DNA of 64,000 bases from JAJPKK01 sp963802745 (GTDB lineage: Bacteria; Pseudomonadota; Alphaproteobacteria; Rhizobiales; Xanthobacteraceae). The notes below the pieces were generated by a model, which saw only the letters and a list, made by a program, of their open reading frames with translations, made no database searches and had not been told where the DNA came from. Positions 18,674 through 29,238 of the stretch are shown here, piece after piece; within the stretch, counting starts at the first letter, position 1, and every line of letters begins with the position of its first letter. Location: the NCBI GenBank assembly GCA_963802745.1, contig CAWDKL010000005.1, forward strand, positions 62,001 to 126,000, read 5' to 3'. A program made the position numbers and the translations under genes.

Positions 18674-19095
18674 CCTTCGTTCTCGATAATTCCGTCGCCA
18701 TGCGATGGTGTTTCGAACAAGAAACAGCCAATCCTTATGCCGAAGCCATTCTTCAAAGGCTAGAAGCCGGCGACGAAGCCGTGGTGCCGGTCATGTGGCT
18801 CTACGAAGCAAGTGCTGTGCTTGCTCGTGCGCAGAACCGTGGAACACTTGCCGCACAGAAGGCCGACGAATTTATCGAAGAACTGCAATTCCTCAACCTT
18901 GTGACCGACCAGGAGAGCACGGCGCGCATCTTCCCCGACGTGCACTGTGTAGCTCTCGCCTACCGCTTGACCTCCTATGACGCGGCGTACCTCGAATTGG
19001 CGCTACGGCGCCGTCTTCCGCTCGCGACCCTTGATGATGACCTGATACGGGCCAGTAAAGCCGCCGGGGTAACCGTCGTCACCATGACGGGTTAG
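18670..19095 (+). CDS. vapC: PIN-domain ribonuclease toxin VapC
   Basis: 141 residues. The PIN-domain acidic residues are present: Asp in FVLDNSVAMRW near the N-terminus, Glu in WLYEASAVLARA (about 47), Asp in LTSYDAAYLELA (about 99) and Asp in LATLDDDLI. VapC toxins cut RNA, often tRNA or rRNA, when VapB is degraded. It starts inside the last codons of vapB, so the pair is translationally coupled. No target can be inferred from the sequence. Confidence 0.88.
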   Translation: MTFVLDNSVAMRWCFEQETANPYAEAILQRLEAGDEAVVPVMWLYEASAVLARAQNRGTLAAQKADEFIEELQFLNLVTDQESTARIFPDVHCVALAYRLTSYDAAYLELALRRRLPLATLDDDLIRASKAAGVTVVTMTG

Positions 19096-19255
19096 CTCTC
19101 CCCACCAAGCCGTCGGCTGCTCGTCCACGCGCATCCAAATGGCGCGCCGTAATTTCCTCCTCGAAACGCGCTCCCGGCTCGTGGTAGCAACGCGCCGCCG
19201 AGGCGCCCCCGTTGCGGCCCCCCCGCGACGCGGAGCAAATTTTGGAGCACGTCCC

Positions 19256-20461
<1,206 letters not shown>

Positions 20462-20488
20462 AAATAGCGCTTCCAAGGAGACGCCCCC

Positions 20489-21361
20489 ATGGCCATGAGC
20501 CCAGGCTACATTCCGTTCCACCCCAATCCGTCAAAGCCCGTGTTCAAGCCGCCGCCGGGCGCGGTGGACGCGCATTGCCACGTGTTCGGGCCGGAGGCCA
20601 AATTCCCCTATGCGCCGGAGCGCAAATACACCCCCTGCGATGCGCCGAAGGAAAAGCTGTTCGCGCTGCGGGACTTTCTCGGCCTCGACAAGAATGTGAT
20701 CGTGCAGGCCAGCTGTCACAGCAAGGACAACCGCGCCATGGTGGACGCGCTCGAAGCCTCGCAGGGCCACGCCAAGGGCGTCGCCTTCGTGGGCGAAGAG
20801 GTGACCGACGCCGAACTCAGGGCCATGGATGCTGCCGGCGTGCGCGGCGTGCGGTTCAATTTCGTGCGCCGCCTGGTCGATGTCACCCCACGCGATGTCT
20901 TGGAGCGGATCGCCGCCCGGGTGGCGCCGCTCGGCTGGCATATCGTTGTGTATTTCGAAATGCCGGACCTGCCGGATTTCGAGGCGTTTTTCACCGCGCT
21001 GCCCACCACTGTGGTGGTCGACCACATGGGCGTGCCTACGGTGAAGAAGGGCGTCGACGATCCGGAAAACCTGCGCTTCATCCGCATGCTGGAAAAACAC
21101 AAAAATATTTGGAGCAAGGTGACCTGCCCGGAGCGCATGACGCTGATCGGTCCGCCGTTCGACGACGTGGTGCCGTTCGGCCGCAGACTGGTCGAGCTGT
21201 TCCCCGACCGGGTGCTGTGGGGGACCGACTGGCCGCATCCCAACATGAAGAAGGAAGCGCCCGACGACGGCGTGCTGGTGGATTACATCCCAAAAATCGC
21301 GCCGAGCGCGGCCGAGCAGCAGGCGCTGCTGGTCGACAATCCGATGCGGCTGTATTGGTAG
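20489..21361 (+). CDS. ligI: 2-pyrone-4,6-dicarboxylate hydrolase LigI
   Basis: Amidohydrolase that opens 2-pyrone-4,6-dicarboxylate in the protocatechuate 4,5-cleavage (lignin-derived aromatic) pathway. 290 residues, matching LigI length. Conserved blocks are PPPGAVDAHCHVFGP, NVIVQASCHSKDN, GVRFNFVRRLVD, VVVDHMGVP, TCPERM, and the metal/catalytic aspartate in LWGTDWPHPNM, ending NPMRLYW. GGAGACGCC precedes ATG 20489. It follows the thiolase in the same direction with a 27-base gap. Confidence 0.9.
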   Translation: MAMSPGYIPFHPNPSKPVFKPPPGAVDAHCHVFGPEAKFPYAPERKYTPCDAPKEKLFALRDFLGLDKNVIVQASCHSKDNRAMVDALEASQGHAKGVAFVGEEVTDAELRAMDAAGVRGVRFNFVRRLVDVTPRDVLERIAARVAPLGWHIVVYFEMPDLPDFEAFFTALPTTVVVDHMGVPTVKKGVDDPENLRFIRMLEKHKNIWSKVTCPERMTLIGPPFDDVVPFGRRLVELFPDRVLWGTDWPHPNMKKEAPDDGVLVDYIPKIAPSAAEQQALLVDNPMRLYW

Positions 21362-21432
21362 CGCCCCCGGCGTCTATCGCGGGACGCCTGCGCGGGCCAC
21401 ATGCGCGCGCAGGCGTGACCACGGCGTCGTCA

Positions 21433-22003
21433 TCATGGCGGCGGCTCCCCGACATCGCGCAACCGCGCCATCGCATGGCAATCGACGAAACGGCCGCCGC
21501 GGAAGACATCGGCCCGCCGCGTCCCTTCGGTCTCGAAGCCGAATTTGCCGTACAGGCGGATCGCCGGTGCGTTATCGACATTGACCGTCAATTCGAGCCG
21601 TTTCAGGTTGAGCCAGTTGTCGGCGAGGTCGACGAGCGCGGCCATCAGCGCTGATCCGATGCCGCGACCGGCAAATTCATCGTGAACCGACAGGAAGATT
21701 TCGCCCACATGGCTGCGCCGGCCCTTGTGCTGGGTGATGCCGGCGACGCCGACGATTCGGCCATCGCGTTCCGCCACGATCGCGGTGTTCCCCTCGCGGG
21801 GAGTCTCCATGGCGCGACGCCAAGAACTCCTTGCTGGTGAACGGCAGCCGCATGGTGCCCCAGCGCACGCCTGGGAGTTCGAGCAGGGCCGCCAGTTGCT
21901 GCCAGTCGCTCGGCTCCCGGGCGCGGATCGTCAGCCCGGCGCGGCCCGGTGAGGCGCCGGCGGACGGTTCGACGACATCGATCGTAAACGCGGCATCGGA
22001 CAT
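21433..22003 (-). CDS. GNAT-family N-acetyltransferase (one frameshift)
   Basis: Acetyl-CoA-dependent N-acetyltransferase resembling E. coli YhhY. From ATG 22003 the first part runs DWQQLAALLELPGVRWGTMRLPFTSKEFL. Near 21815 the frame shifts, and the conserved core continues in the next frame: VAERDGRIVGVAGITQ, RRSHVGEIFLSVHDEFAGRG (the acetyl-CoA-binding loop), DNWLNLKRLELTVNVDNA, AIRLYGKFGFETEGTRR. Reading through gives about 189 residues, normal for the family. The substrate may be an amino acid or amine, by analogy only. It is convergent with ligI. Confidence 0.8.
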
Positions 22004-22051
22004 TCCCCAAGTCCTCCGTGAAAAGCGCGGATCTGCGGAGCAGGGGCCAAT

Positions 22052-22080
22052 AAAAAAGCCCCGTCCGTGATCGGCGGGGC
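22052..22080 (-). terminator. Rho-independent terminator after ribB
   Basis: On the minus strand GCCCCG pairs with CGGGGC (22058-22080, with an inner CCG/CGG stem) and is followed directly by six T. It lies about 210 bases beyond the ribB stop and before the acetyltransferase start. The stretch 22084-22288 holds no other recognisable feature. Confidence 0.75.
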
Positions 22081-22288
22081 CTGGCAAAGAGCAAGTTACG
22101 TCATGTCAGCGCGCAACATCCTCCACAGGCCCGCCCGAGCGGGTCATGGTTTGGCGTACACACATGGTCGACACATAACGCATGGCGCGGCCGATACAGC
22201 GGTTGGCCGCATGAGTCAACCTAAAAACGTCAATCAGCGGCCCGCCCCGGGGCCGCCTCAAAACGGGGGGCCTTGTGCCGTGTCGCCG

Positions 22289-23380
22289 TTACCCGATCGG
22301 CTCGCTTGCGGCGATCTCGATGCCGAAGCCGGCGAGGCCGACATAGCGGTGCTCCGCGGAGGTGAGCAGCCGGATCGAAGAAATACCAAGGTCCTTCAAA
22401 ATCTGGGCGCCGAGGCCGATTTCACGCCACTGGCGTTGCCGCGCCGCCTCCAACTCGTGTTCGCCGTCGTGCGGCAGGGCGGAAACCGGCACACCGGCCG
22501 AGCCGTCGCGCAAGATCACGATGACGCCGCGGCCGTCGCGGGCGAAGCGCTTCAGCGCGCCATGCACATCGGCGGCGCCGCCAAAAATATCGCGCAAAAT
22601 ATTGGCGCGGTGCAGTCTTGTCGGCACGTCGAGGCCGTCGCCGATGCGACCGTGCACCAGCGCCATGTGGTGGACCTTGTCGAACGGCGTCACATAGGCA
22701 TAGCCCTTGAGCGTGCCGATTTCGGTCGCGACCGAAAACTCGCCGACCCGCTCCACCAGTTTCTCGCGGACCTGCCGGTAGGCGATCAAGTCCGCGATGG
22801 TGAGGCGCTTGAGGCCGTGCTTCTCGGCAAAGCGCGCCACCTCGGCGCCGCGCATCACGGTGCCGTCGTCGTTCATGAGTTCCGAGAGCACGCCGACCGG
22901 GGTTAAGCCGGCAAGCCGGCACAGATCCACGCAAGCCTCGGTATGGCCGGAGCGCATCAGCACGCCGCCCTCGCGGGCAACCAGCGGAAACACATGGCCG
23001 GGGCGCACGAAATCGGCGGCACCGCTGTTGGGGTTGGCGAGCGCCCGCACCGTATTGGTGCGCTCCTCGGCCGAAATGCCGGTGGTGAGCCCGTGGCGCA
23101 CATCCACCGTGACGGTGAACGCGGTGCCGAGCGGGGCGTCGTTGTGCGCCACCATGGGGTCGAGGTGCAGGCGCTTGGCCTCGTCCACCGACAGCGGCGC
23201 GCACACGATGCCGGAGGTGTGGCGGATGAAGAAGGCCATCTTCTCCGGCGTGCACATGGACGCCGCAACGAACAGGTCGCCCTCGTTCTCGCGGTCGTCG
23301 TCGTCGGCCACGACCACGATTTCGCCGCGGGCGAATGCCGCCGCGACCTCCTCGACCAGTGCCTGCAATTCACGCGTCAT
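22289..23380 (-). CDS. ribB: 3,4-dihydroxy-2-butanone 4-phosphate synthase with GTP cyclohydrolase II-like tail
   Basis: 363 residues. The N-terminal RibB domain (about 1-205) is complete: VVADDDDRENEGD, the acidic metal site, plus HTSGIVCAPL, TGISAEERTNTVRAL, RPGHVFPLVAREGGVLMRSGHTEA. It makes the four-carbon unit of riboflavin from ribulose 5-phosphate. The C-terminal RibA-like domain is degenerate. Around HGRIGDGLDVPTRLHRANILRDIFGGA the zinc cysteine triad and GDVFGSLRCDCG motif of real GTP cyclohydrolase II are missing. So only the RibB activity is expected, despite a bifunctional-looking length. ATG 23380 is the family start. A terminator follows at 22052. Confidence 0.9.
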   Translation of the reverse strand: MTRELQALVEEVAAAFARGEIVVVADDDDRENEGDLFVAASMCTPEKMAFFIRHTSGIVCAPLSVDEAKRLHLDPMVAHNDAPLGTAFTVTVDVRHGLTTGISAEERTNTVRALANPNSGAADFVRPGHVFPLVAREGGVLMRSGHTEACVDLCRLAGLTPVGVLSELMNDDGTVMRGAEVARFAEKHGLKRLTIADLIAYRQVREKLVERVGEFSVATEIGTLKGYAYVTPFDKVHHMALVHGRIGDGLDVPTRLHRANILRDIFGGAADVHGALKRFARDGRGVIVILRDGSAGVPVSALPHDGEHELEAARQRQWREIGLGAQILKDLGISSIRLLTSAEHRYVGLAGFGIEIAASEPIG

Positions 23381-23400
23381 CGAATGTGTTCCGGGCTCGC

Positions 23401-23540
23401 ACCTCTCCCCGGCAGGGAGAGGTCGGAATGGGCGCGTCGGCGGCCATTCCGGGTGAGGGGATATTGAAACCGTGCGCCGGCTCCCCCTCACCCGGATCGC
23501 GCCACGGCGCGATCCGACCTCTGCCCGCCGGAGAGAGGTG
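23401..23540. repeat. Dispersed palindromic repeat (ACCTCTCCC/GGGAGAGGT)
   Basis: ACCTCTCCC and GGGAGAGGT pair at 23401-23422. A mirrored set (CCCCCTCACCC, GGATCGCG/CGCGATCC, GAGAGAGGTGAAG) ends near 23540. A related hairpin occurs at 238-272. This is non-coding intergenic repeat upstream of ribB. Confidence 0.6.
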
Positions 23541-23606
23541 AAGAGTGGCGTCGCGGCACATGGGAAACTCAGGCGAACGCCCAGACATAGGTGCTTGGCC
23601 CACCGG

Positions 23607-23715
23607 CCTCATCCTGAGGAGCCCGCGAAGCGGGCGTCTCGAAGGATGGCCACACGGCAATGACTCGTTACCATCCTTCGAGACGCCGACCTCCGGTCGG
23701 CTCCTCAGGATGAGG
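23607..23715. repeat. Inverted pair of CATCCTGAGGAGC repeats
   Basis: CCTCATCCTGAGGAGC with CGTCTCGAAGGATGG (23607-23649) is mirrored by CCATCCTTCGAGACGCC with CTCCTCAGGATGAGG (23671-23715). Each half also contains an internal small hairpin of the type GCCCGCGAAGCGGGC. It fills the space between aroC and ribB, both on the minus strand, and could form one long hairpin. Confidence 0.7.
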
Positions 23716-23740
23716 TCCACGAAATATTTGCAACGCATGA

Positions 23741-24862
23741 TTATTCCACCGCCCTCGCGAACGGCCATGCCGGGCTGTCGCCGACCTGGCCGCGATGCCG
23801 CAGATAATGATCGGCGAGCACGCACGCCACCATGGCCTCGCCGACCGGCACGGCACGGATGCCGACGCAGGGGTCGTGGCGGCCCTTGGTCAAAATCTCG
23901 CCTTCGCCGCCATAGCGGTCGACGGTGCGGCGGGGGCTGAGGATCGATGAGGTGGGTTTGACGGCGAAGCGCGCCACGATCGGCTGGCCGGTCGAGATGC
24001 CGCCAAGGATGCCGCCCGCATGGTTGGAGAGAAATTTTGGGCCGGCATTGCCGGCGCACATCTCGTCGGCATTCTCCTCGCCGGTGAGCGCGGCCGATGC
24101 GAATCCGTCGCCGATCTCGACGCCCTTGACGGCATTGATGCCCATCAGCGCCGCGGCGATATCGCCGTCTAGCTTGCCGTAGACCGGCGCGCCGAGGCCG
24201 GCCGGCACACCTTCCGCGATCACCTCGATGACGGCGCCGATGGAGGAGCCGGCTTTGCGGATACCGTCCAGATAAGTCTCGAAGAATTTTGCTTGTCCCG
24301 CATCCGGGCAAAAAAATGGGTTGCGGGCGATTTCGTCCCAGTCCCACCGCTCCCGATCGATCTGGTGCGGCCCCATGGCGACCAGGGCGGCCCGCACCGT
24401 CATTCCGGGCACCACCTTGCGGGCGATGGCGCCGGCCGCAACTCGCGCCGCGGTCTCGCGCGCCGAGGAGCGGCCGCCGCCGCGATAGTCGCGTAAGCCG
24501 TATTTGGCGTCGTAGGTGTAGTCCGCGTGGCCCGGACGGTAGAGATCGCGGATGGCCGAATAATCCTTGGAGCGCTGGTCAACGTTCTCGATCAGCAGCG
24601 CGATCGGCGTGCCGGTGGTCACCTGGCGGCCGGTGGCATCATCTGTCATCACGCCGGAGAGGATTTTTGCCTGATCCGGCTCCTGGCGCTGCGTGGTGAA
24701 GCGCGACTGGCCGGGGCGGCGGCGGTCGAGATCATGCTGGATGTCCGCCGCTTCCAAAGCGATTCTTGGCGGACAGCCGTTGACGACACAGCCGATCGCG
24801 GCGCCGTGGCTCTCGCCAAAGGTGGTGACCCGGAACAGATGGCCGAAGGTATTGTAAGACAT
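23741..24862 (-). CDS. aroC: Chorismate synthase AroC
   Basis: Last step of the shikimate pathway, converting EPSP to chorismate with reduced FMN. 373 residues. Signatures are MSYNTFGHLFRVTTFGESHG, GCPPRIALEAADIQ, RRPGQSRFTTQR, HADYTYDAKYGLRDYRGGG, RSSARETAARVAAGAIA, NADEMCAGNAG and RHDPCVGIRAVPVGEAM. ATG 24862 is the family start. The frame is intact, unlike many neighbours. Confidence 0.95.
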   Translation of the reverse strand: MSYNTFGHLFRVTTFGESHGAAIGCVVNGCPPRIALEAADIQHDLDRRRPGQSRFTTQRQEPDQAKILSGVMTDDATGRQVTTGTPIALLIENVDQRSKDYSAIRDLYRPGHADYTYDAKYGLRDYRGGGRSSARETAARVAAGAIARKVVPGMTVRAALVAMGPHQIDRERWDWDEIARNPFFCPDAGQAKFFETYLDGIRKAGSSIGAVIEVIAEGVPAGLGAPVYGKLDGDIAAALMGINAVKGVEIGDGFASAALTGEENADEMCAGNAGPKFLSNHAGGILGGISTGQPIVARFAVKPTSSILSPRRTVDRYGGEGEILTKGRHDPCVGIRAVPVGEAMVACVLADHYLRHRGQVGDSPAWPFARAVE

Positions 24863-25056
24863 GAGGTTTCGCCTGCCGGTGGGCTTGGTAGCCGCTGCCG
24901 GGGTGGGGGTCAACGCGCGATGAACCTGGCCGATGGTGCGCCAAGCGGCGGTGTGTTCCGTCATCTCGCCTTTGCGCGCAAAATGGATACAATCCGCCCG
25001 TGCTCAAAGGCAGCACGCAGCCGTCCTGGTTCATCCGGGACGATAGGGAGGATAGC

Positions 25057-26296
25057 ATGCGGAGAGCAAAGCTTTTTGCCGCGCTGACGGCTTTGGCCGT
25101 GGTGGCAGGGTTCGGGTTAGCCGGTCCGGCCGGCGCCCAGGGCGTCACGGCCTATCGAAGGCGCCCGGATCATCGTCGGCGATGGCCGTACCATCGACAA
25201 TGGCACCATCGTGGTGGACGGTGCCAAGATCGCCCAGGTAGGTCCCGCCGCCAGTGTGCAGGTGCCGGCCGGCGCCGCGCGGGTCAACCTTGCCGGCAAG
25301 ACCGTCATGCCGGACCTGATCGATACCCATACCCATCTCAGCCCGACCATCGAGGGGCTCACGAAGGACCTCAAGCAGCGCGCCTATTATGGGGTGAGTG
25401 CCGCGCAGAGCATGGGCACCGCCGAAACCGACGCCGAACTGCAGATGCGCGCCCGGCCGCCGGCGCCGGGCCAGGCGCGGCTGTTCACCGCCTATCGCGG
25501 GATCACCCGGCCCGAGCCCGGCCGCACCATGGGCCCGATCTGGGTGAATACCGAAGCGGAGGCGCGCAAGGCCGTGCAGGACCTCGCCGCCAAGAAGGTG
25601 GACATCGTCAAGGTGTGGGTCAACGACCGCGACGGCAAATATCCGAAGATGACGCCGGCGCTCTACGGCGCCGTCATCGACGAGGCCCACAAGGCCGGCC
25701 TGCGCGTCACCGCCCACATCTTCACGCTGGAGGATGCCAAGGGATTGCTGCGCGCCGGGGTCGATGCGTTCGCTCACAGCGTGCGCGACCGCGATGTCGA
25801 CGACGAATTCATGGCGCTGGTCAAGGCGCGCCCGAACCTCGTGGTCAACCCCAACCTGCCCGACCGCGGTGTCAAGACCGACGTCGCCTGGTTGCGGGTA
25901 AGCCTCCCGGCCGCCGAGATGGCCAAGGTCGAGGCCGCCAACACCGACCGGCCGAACGCACAGCGGGCATACGGTATCCAGGCCCGCAACCTCGCCAAGC
26001 TCAGCGCCGCCGGCACAAAGATCGTGCTCGGCACCGACGGCAACACGCCGTGGGCGCCGCATGTCGAGATGGCCGACATGGTGGCCGCCGGCATGACACC
26101 GATGCAGGTGATCGTCGCCTCGACCAAGAACGCGGCGGAATTTTTGCGCATGACGGACGCCGGAACGCTGGAAGCCGGCAAGAGCGCCGACTTCATCGTG
26201 CTCGATGCCAATCCGCTCGACGACATCACCAACACGCGGAAGATTTCCGCCGTGTATCTGCGTGGCGCCGCCGTGGACCGCAGCAAGGCGCCGTGA
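25057..26296 (+). CDS. Secreted amidohydrolase, imidazolonepropionase-like (one frameshift)
   Basis: TIM-barrel metal hydrolase exported by a signal peptide (LFAALTALAVVAGFGLAGPAGAQ). At 25154 one extra T breaks the frame; removing it gives GVTAIEGARIIVGDG joined to NGTIVVDGAKIAQVGP. The rest follows in one frame: the metal motif MPDLIDTHTHLS, DIVKVWVND, RVTAHIFTLEDAKGLLRAGV, DAFAHSVRD, the catalytic-type aspartate in VLGTDGNTPW, and the C-terminal composite domain SADFIVLDANPLDDI. The total is about 413 residues. The substrate is unknown; related proteins include prolidase-like and dipeptide- or drug-hydrolysing enzymes. Confidence 0.82.
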
Positions 26297-26381
26297 CGGG
26301 CGCGGATTGAGCGGTGGAAATTCACCGGGGCGCCGCGACGCCCCGGCCGTAGCCCCGATTGGAAGTGCCGTGTCGGAAATT

Positions 26382-26545
26382 TAGACCATGTTCCGGTCGT
26401 ATTGAATCAGCGTCTCGGCGTCATGCCCGCGCTTGTCGCGGGCATCCACGTTTACTTGCGGCGGTTCCAGAACAAAGACGTGGATGGCCGGGACTTCGCC
26501 CGGCCATGACTCCCAGATGTTCAGACGTGACCGGAATCCGGTCTA
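26382..26545 (+). repeat. MITE-like element, complete copy
   Basis: 164 bases bounded by TA on both sides. The left end, TAGACCATGTTCCGGTCG, and the right end read inward, TAGACCGGATTCCGGTCACG, form an imperfect terminal inverted repeat. The core contains GGCGTCATGCCCGCGC and a GGCCGGGAC...GCCCGGCC hairpin. Copies occur at 1-107, 27720-27886, 29525-29612 and 51539-51703. There is no coding capacity. The remaining bases of 26297-26675 hold nothing else recognisable. Confidence 0.75.
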
Positions 26546-26675
26546 GGACAGCGTTGCCGGTAACCCAAGCACGCAATCCGATAGACTGCACCTGGATTTC
26601 CGGCTCCGCTTCCGAAGCCCCTTGAGGGCTAATCGGATTTGTTCCTTCCCGGCGAGCCCGCTCAGGAAATCGCGA

Positions 26676-27671
26676 TCAATGCGGCGGGGTCGCGGTGGTT
26701 GTGAGCGGATTCGGCTTCGGCAACACCGGTTTCTGCACGACCGGTTTTGGCGCAGGCGGCTTTCTGGCGGCCAGTTTGCGGACGACTTGCGGTTTAACCT
26801 CGTCGTGCGGCGTGCCGACCGCGTCGGTCGCGGCATTTGGGTCAGTCGCCACGACTTGGGGCCGTTCCTTGTGGGGATTTCGCAGCCACTGGCTCGGTTC
26901 GGTTTCGGTCTTGGGCAGTTCGGCGGTCGCCGGGACGACGTGCACGACCCGATAGCCGCGGCGCTTCAATTCCTGCAGCAGATTCGGCAGCGCATCGACG
27001 GTGCGCGGATGGATATCGTGCAACAACAATATCCCGCGATGGTTGATTTCGAGTTGCTTTAGCGCGCGCTGATAGACTTGGTTCGCGTTGATCTTGGTCC
27101 AATCGTCGGCCGTGAAATCCGCGCTCCATATCTGGATCTGCTGCGAAGCGAGATAACGTTCGACGCCGTCGGCGCGCAGCAGCCCCGGGATGCGGAAGAA
27201 CGGCGCCGGTCCGGTGCCGTCGCCTAGCGCCGTTTTGACCGCCGCGATGCCGTCGTTGATCTCCTGGGCGGCTTTTTCGACCGACATCTTGTGAAACGTC
27301 AGCGGGTGCGTGTTGCTGTGCGTCCCGATGGTATGGCCTTCATCGCGGATGCGCCGCACCACCGCCGGAAAGTTTTTCGCCATGCTGCCGACCAGGAAAT
27401 AGTTCACCTTCACGCATTCATGGGCGAGCGTATCCAGCACCTTGGTCGAGCGAGGCGGCAGCGGACCGTCGTCGAAGGTGATGACGACCTCGTGGTCCTG
27501 CAGCGGCAGGCTGTCGCGATACTGCATCGAGCCCAGCCGCGGGTGCTCGGTCGGATCGACCACGATGGTACGGCTGGTACCCAGCGCGTCCGGATTGCCG
27601 GGACACTCTTCGGCTTGCGCGCCGGCGGCTCCGACAAAGATGCCCATGCATATAGCCAAAAAACGGGACAT
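26676..27671 (-). CDS. Secreted polysaccharide deacetylase (NodB domain) with Pro/Lys tail
   Basis: 331 residues. The signal peptide is RFLAICMGIFVGAAGAQAEE. The NodB homology domain shows motif 1 (VVITFDDGPLPPRS), with catalytic and metal aspartates, motif 2 (EGHTIGTHSNTHP), with the two metal histidines, motif 3 (FFRIPGL), the Asp/Trp motif (IWSADFTADDW) and motif 5 (RGILLLHDIHPRT). It should remove N-acetyl groups from a cell-wall or exported glycan. After residue 265 a basic Pro-rich tail (ARKPPAPKPVVQKP) may attach it to the envelope. A paralogue lies upstream at 27965. Confidence 0.88.
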   Translation of the reverse strand: MSRFLAICMGIFVGAAGAQAEECPGNPDALGTSRTIVVDPTEHPRLGSMQYRDSLPLQDHEVVITFDDGPLPPRSTKVLDTLAHECVKVNYFLVGSMAKNFPAVVRRIRDEGHTIGTHSNTHPLTFHKMSVEKAAQEINDGIAAVKTALGDGTGPAPFFRIPGLLRADGVERYLASQQIQIWSADFTADDWTKINANQVYQRALKQLEINHRGILLLHDIHPRTVDALPNLLQELKRRGYRVVHVVPATAELPKTETEPSQWLRNPHKERPQVVATDPNAATDAVGTPHDEVKPQVVRKLAARKPPAPKPVVQKPVLPKPNPLTTTATPPH

Positions 27672-27719
27672 TGAACTCACTTCCCTCAGGGATTTAGCAG
27701 TCCTGGACCCCAACCCTCT

Positions 27720-27886
27720 TAGAGCGGATGTCGATTGGATCGAATCGCTCTCTTCCTCGTCAGGCCCACGCTTGTCGCGAGCACCCACGTCTTGCTTGCA
27801 GCAGCGCTGCTATAAAGGCGTGGATGGCCGGGACAAGCCCGGCCACGATTTCTAAGACAGGCTTCGATGCGACCGGAATCAGCTCC
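27720..27886 (+). repeat. MITE-like element, decayed copy
   Basis: It begins TAGAGCGGATGTCGATT and keeps the core (CACGCTTGTCGCGAGCACCC, GGCGTGGATGGCCGGGAC) and the inward GACCGGAAT near its right end. Mismatches in both terminal repeats suggest an old copy. It separates the two deacetylase genes. Confidence 0.6.
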
Positions 27887-27964
27887 GGCGTTGCTGTTGT
27901 GTTCAAGGTTAGACGCGATCGCCGCGTTGCATGGTTCAATGTGTGGAAGAAAAGCGTGATGATT

Positions 27965-28813
27965 TCATGGCGCTTCCTCGCCGTGGCTGCCCGACGCCAC
28001 GACATGGACGATCCGGTAGCCGCGCGCCTTGAGGGAACGCAAAAAGGCCGGCAGCATAGCGGCGGTTTGCCGCTTCGTGTCGTGAAACAATATGATCCCT
28101 CCACGGGACGCGTCGAGACGGCCAAGCACGAGGTTCAACTCGGCATCCGGCGTCATCGGGTTCCAGTCGCTGGCCCATAGATCGGCACCGAATACCACGA
28201 TCCCCCGTCCATTGAGGCGATCCAGAAGGGCCGGCGTCGAAGCGAAGCCGGGGAAGCGGAAGAACGGCGTGCGGGGCTGTTTGCCGGCGCGTCCATAAAG
28301 CGCCGCATCGACCGCGGCGAATCCGTGGTCGATTTCGGCCGTGGCGGCGGCCTCGCTCATGTGGTCGAGCAGCGGATGCTGGAAACTATGATGGGCGATG
28401 GTGTGTCCCTCCGCCAGCGCACGTCTCGCCGGTTCGGGATGCGCCATCGCGTTTTGTCCGAGCAGGAAGAACGTCGCGCGCACGCATTCATGCTTGAGCG
28501 CGTCGAGGACCGCAGCGGTCGTACCTGGCCACGGGCCGTCGTCGAAGGTGAGCACGACCTCCCGCTCGCGCAGCGGCAGCGTGGCGGGAAAATGCTTGCG
28601 CCCGACACGCGGGGTCGTGGCGGCGTTGACCGCGATGACCCGGGAGGTGGCGAGCGCGTCCGCATTGCCGGGACAGGCAGCGGTGGCAACTTGCCCGGCT
28701 GCGGGCCGGTTCACGCTAAGGCAAAGCGCGCCGAAACCAAGCAGCGCCAGCATGGTGAACATCAGGGCGCGGGCGCCGGATAGCCGAGGATGTTGCGAAC
28801 TGATCATTCGCAT
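27965..28813 (-). CDS. Secreted polysaccharide deacetylase (NodB domain), paralogue
   Basis: 282 residues, same fold and layout as the gene at 26676 and in the same direction. It has a signal/anchor helix (FTMLALLGFGALCLSVN), CPGNADALATSRVIAV shared with the paralogue, and motifs VVLTFDDGPWPGTT, GHTIAHHSFQHP, FFRFPGF, FGADLWASDW and GGIILFHDTKRQT. It lacks the Pro/Lys tail. In motif 2 the first metal histidine is within IAHHSFQH. It is probably a tandem duplication whose copies diverged in targeting. ATG 28813 or the ATG two codons later could be used. Confidence 0.86.
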   Translation of the reverse strand: MRMISSQHPRLSGARALMFTMLALLGFGALCLSVNRPAAGQVATAACPGNADALATSRVIAVNAATTPRVGRKHFPATLPLREREVVLTFDDGPWPGTTAAVLDALKHECVRATFFLLGQNAMAHPEPARRALAEGHTIAHHSFQHPLLDHMSEAAATAEIDHGFAAVDAALYGRAGKQPRTPFFRFPGFASTPALLDRLNGRGIVVFGADLWASDWNPMTPDAELNLVLGRLDASRGGIILFHDTKRQTAAMLPAFLRSLKARGYRIVHVVASGSHGEEAP

Positions 28814-29238
28814 CGTTTGTCATCTCCAGCAGCGGGTTGCCGACCGGGGGATCGATCTCCGGCGAGCGCCGGATTCGGAAGGATTCCCGCTGGTTTGTCA
28901 ATGCGCAACCTGAACCGCGAGTTGCAAACGGCTGTCTCTGCTGCGGCCAGCGGTGGAGTTTAGGCGCCTCCGCGGGCACTCGGCCTGCGTGCATGCCGGG
29001 CACGATAGATTTCACCGTCGTCCGCTGCTTCGTTTCCGGAAGCTGGGCCGGGAGCGTCTCACCGTCGCAGGTAACTGGTTCGGGAATCTTGAGGCGCCCG
29101 GCGCCTTGTAATTGCGCCTTCGAACGCCTATATGGCGTCTATCGATATTTGGCCGGACAACTGGGCCGCTTCGCCTTCTTCATCGCAGGCGTGCACGTTT
29201 CAGACTCTCTCTCCAAGATCGACTAACCCGGACTATGT

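Noticed and set aside
22010..23400. FMN riboswitch linked to ribB
   Set aside because: The region upstream of ribB contains only the dispersed palindromes; no FMN-element core is visible.
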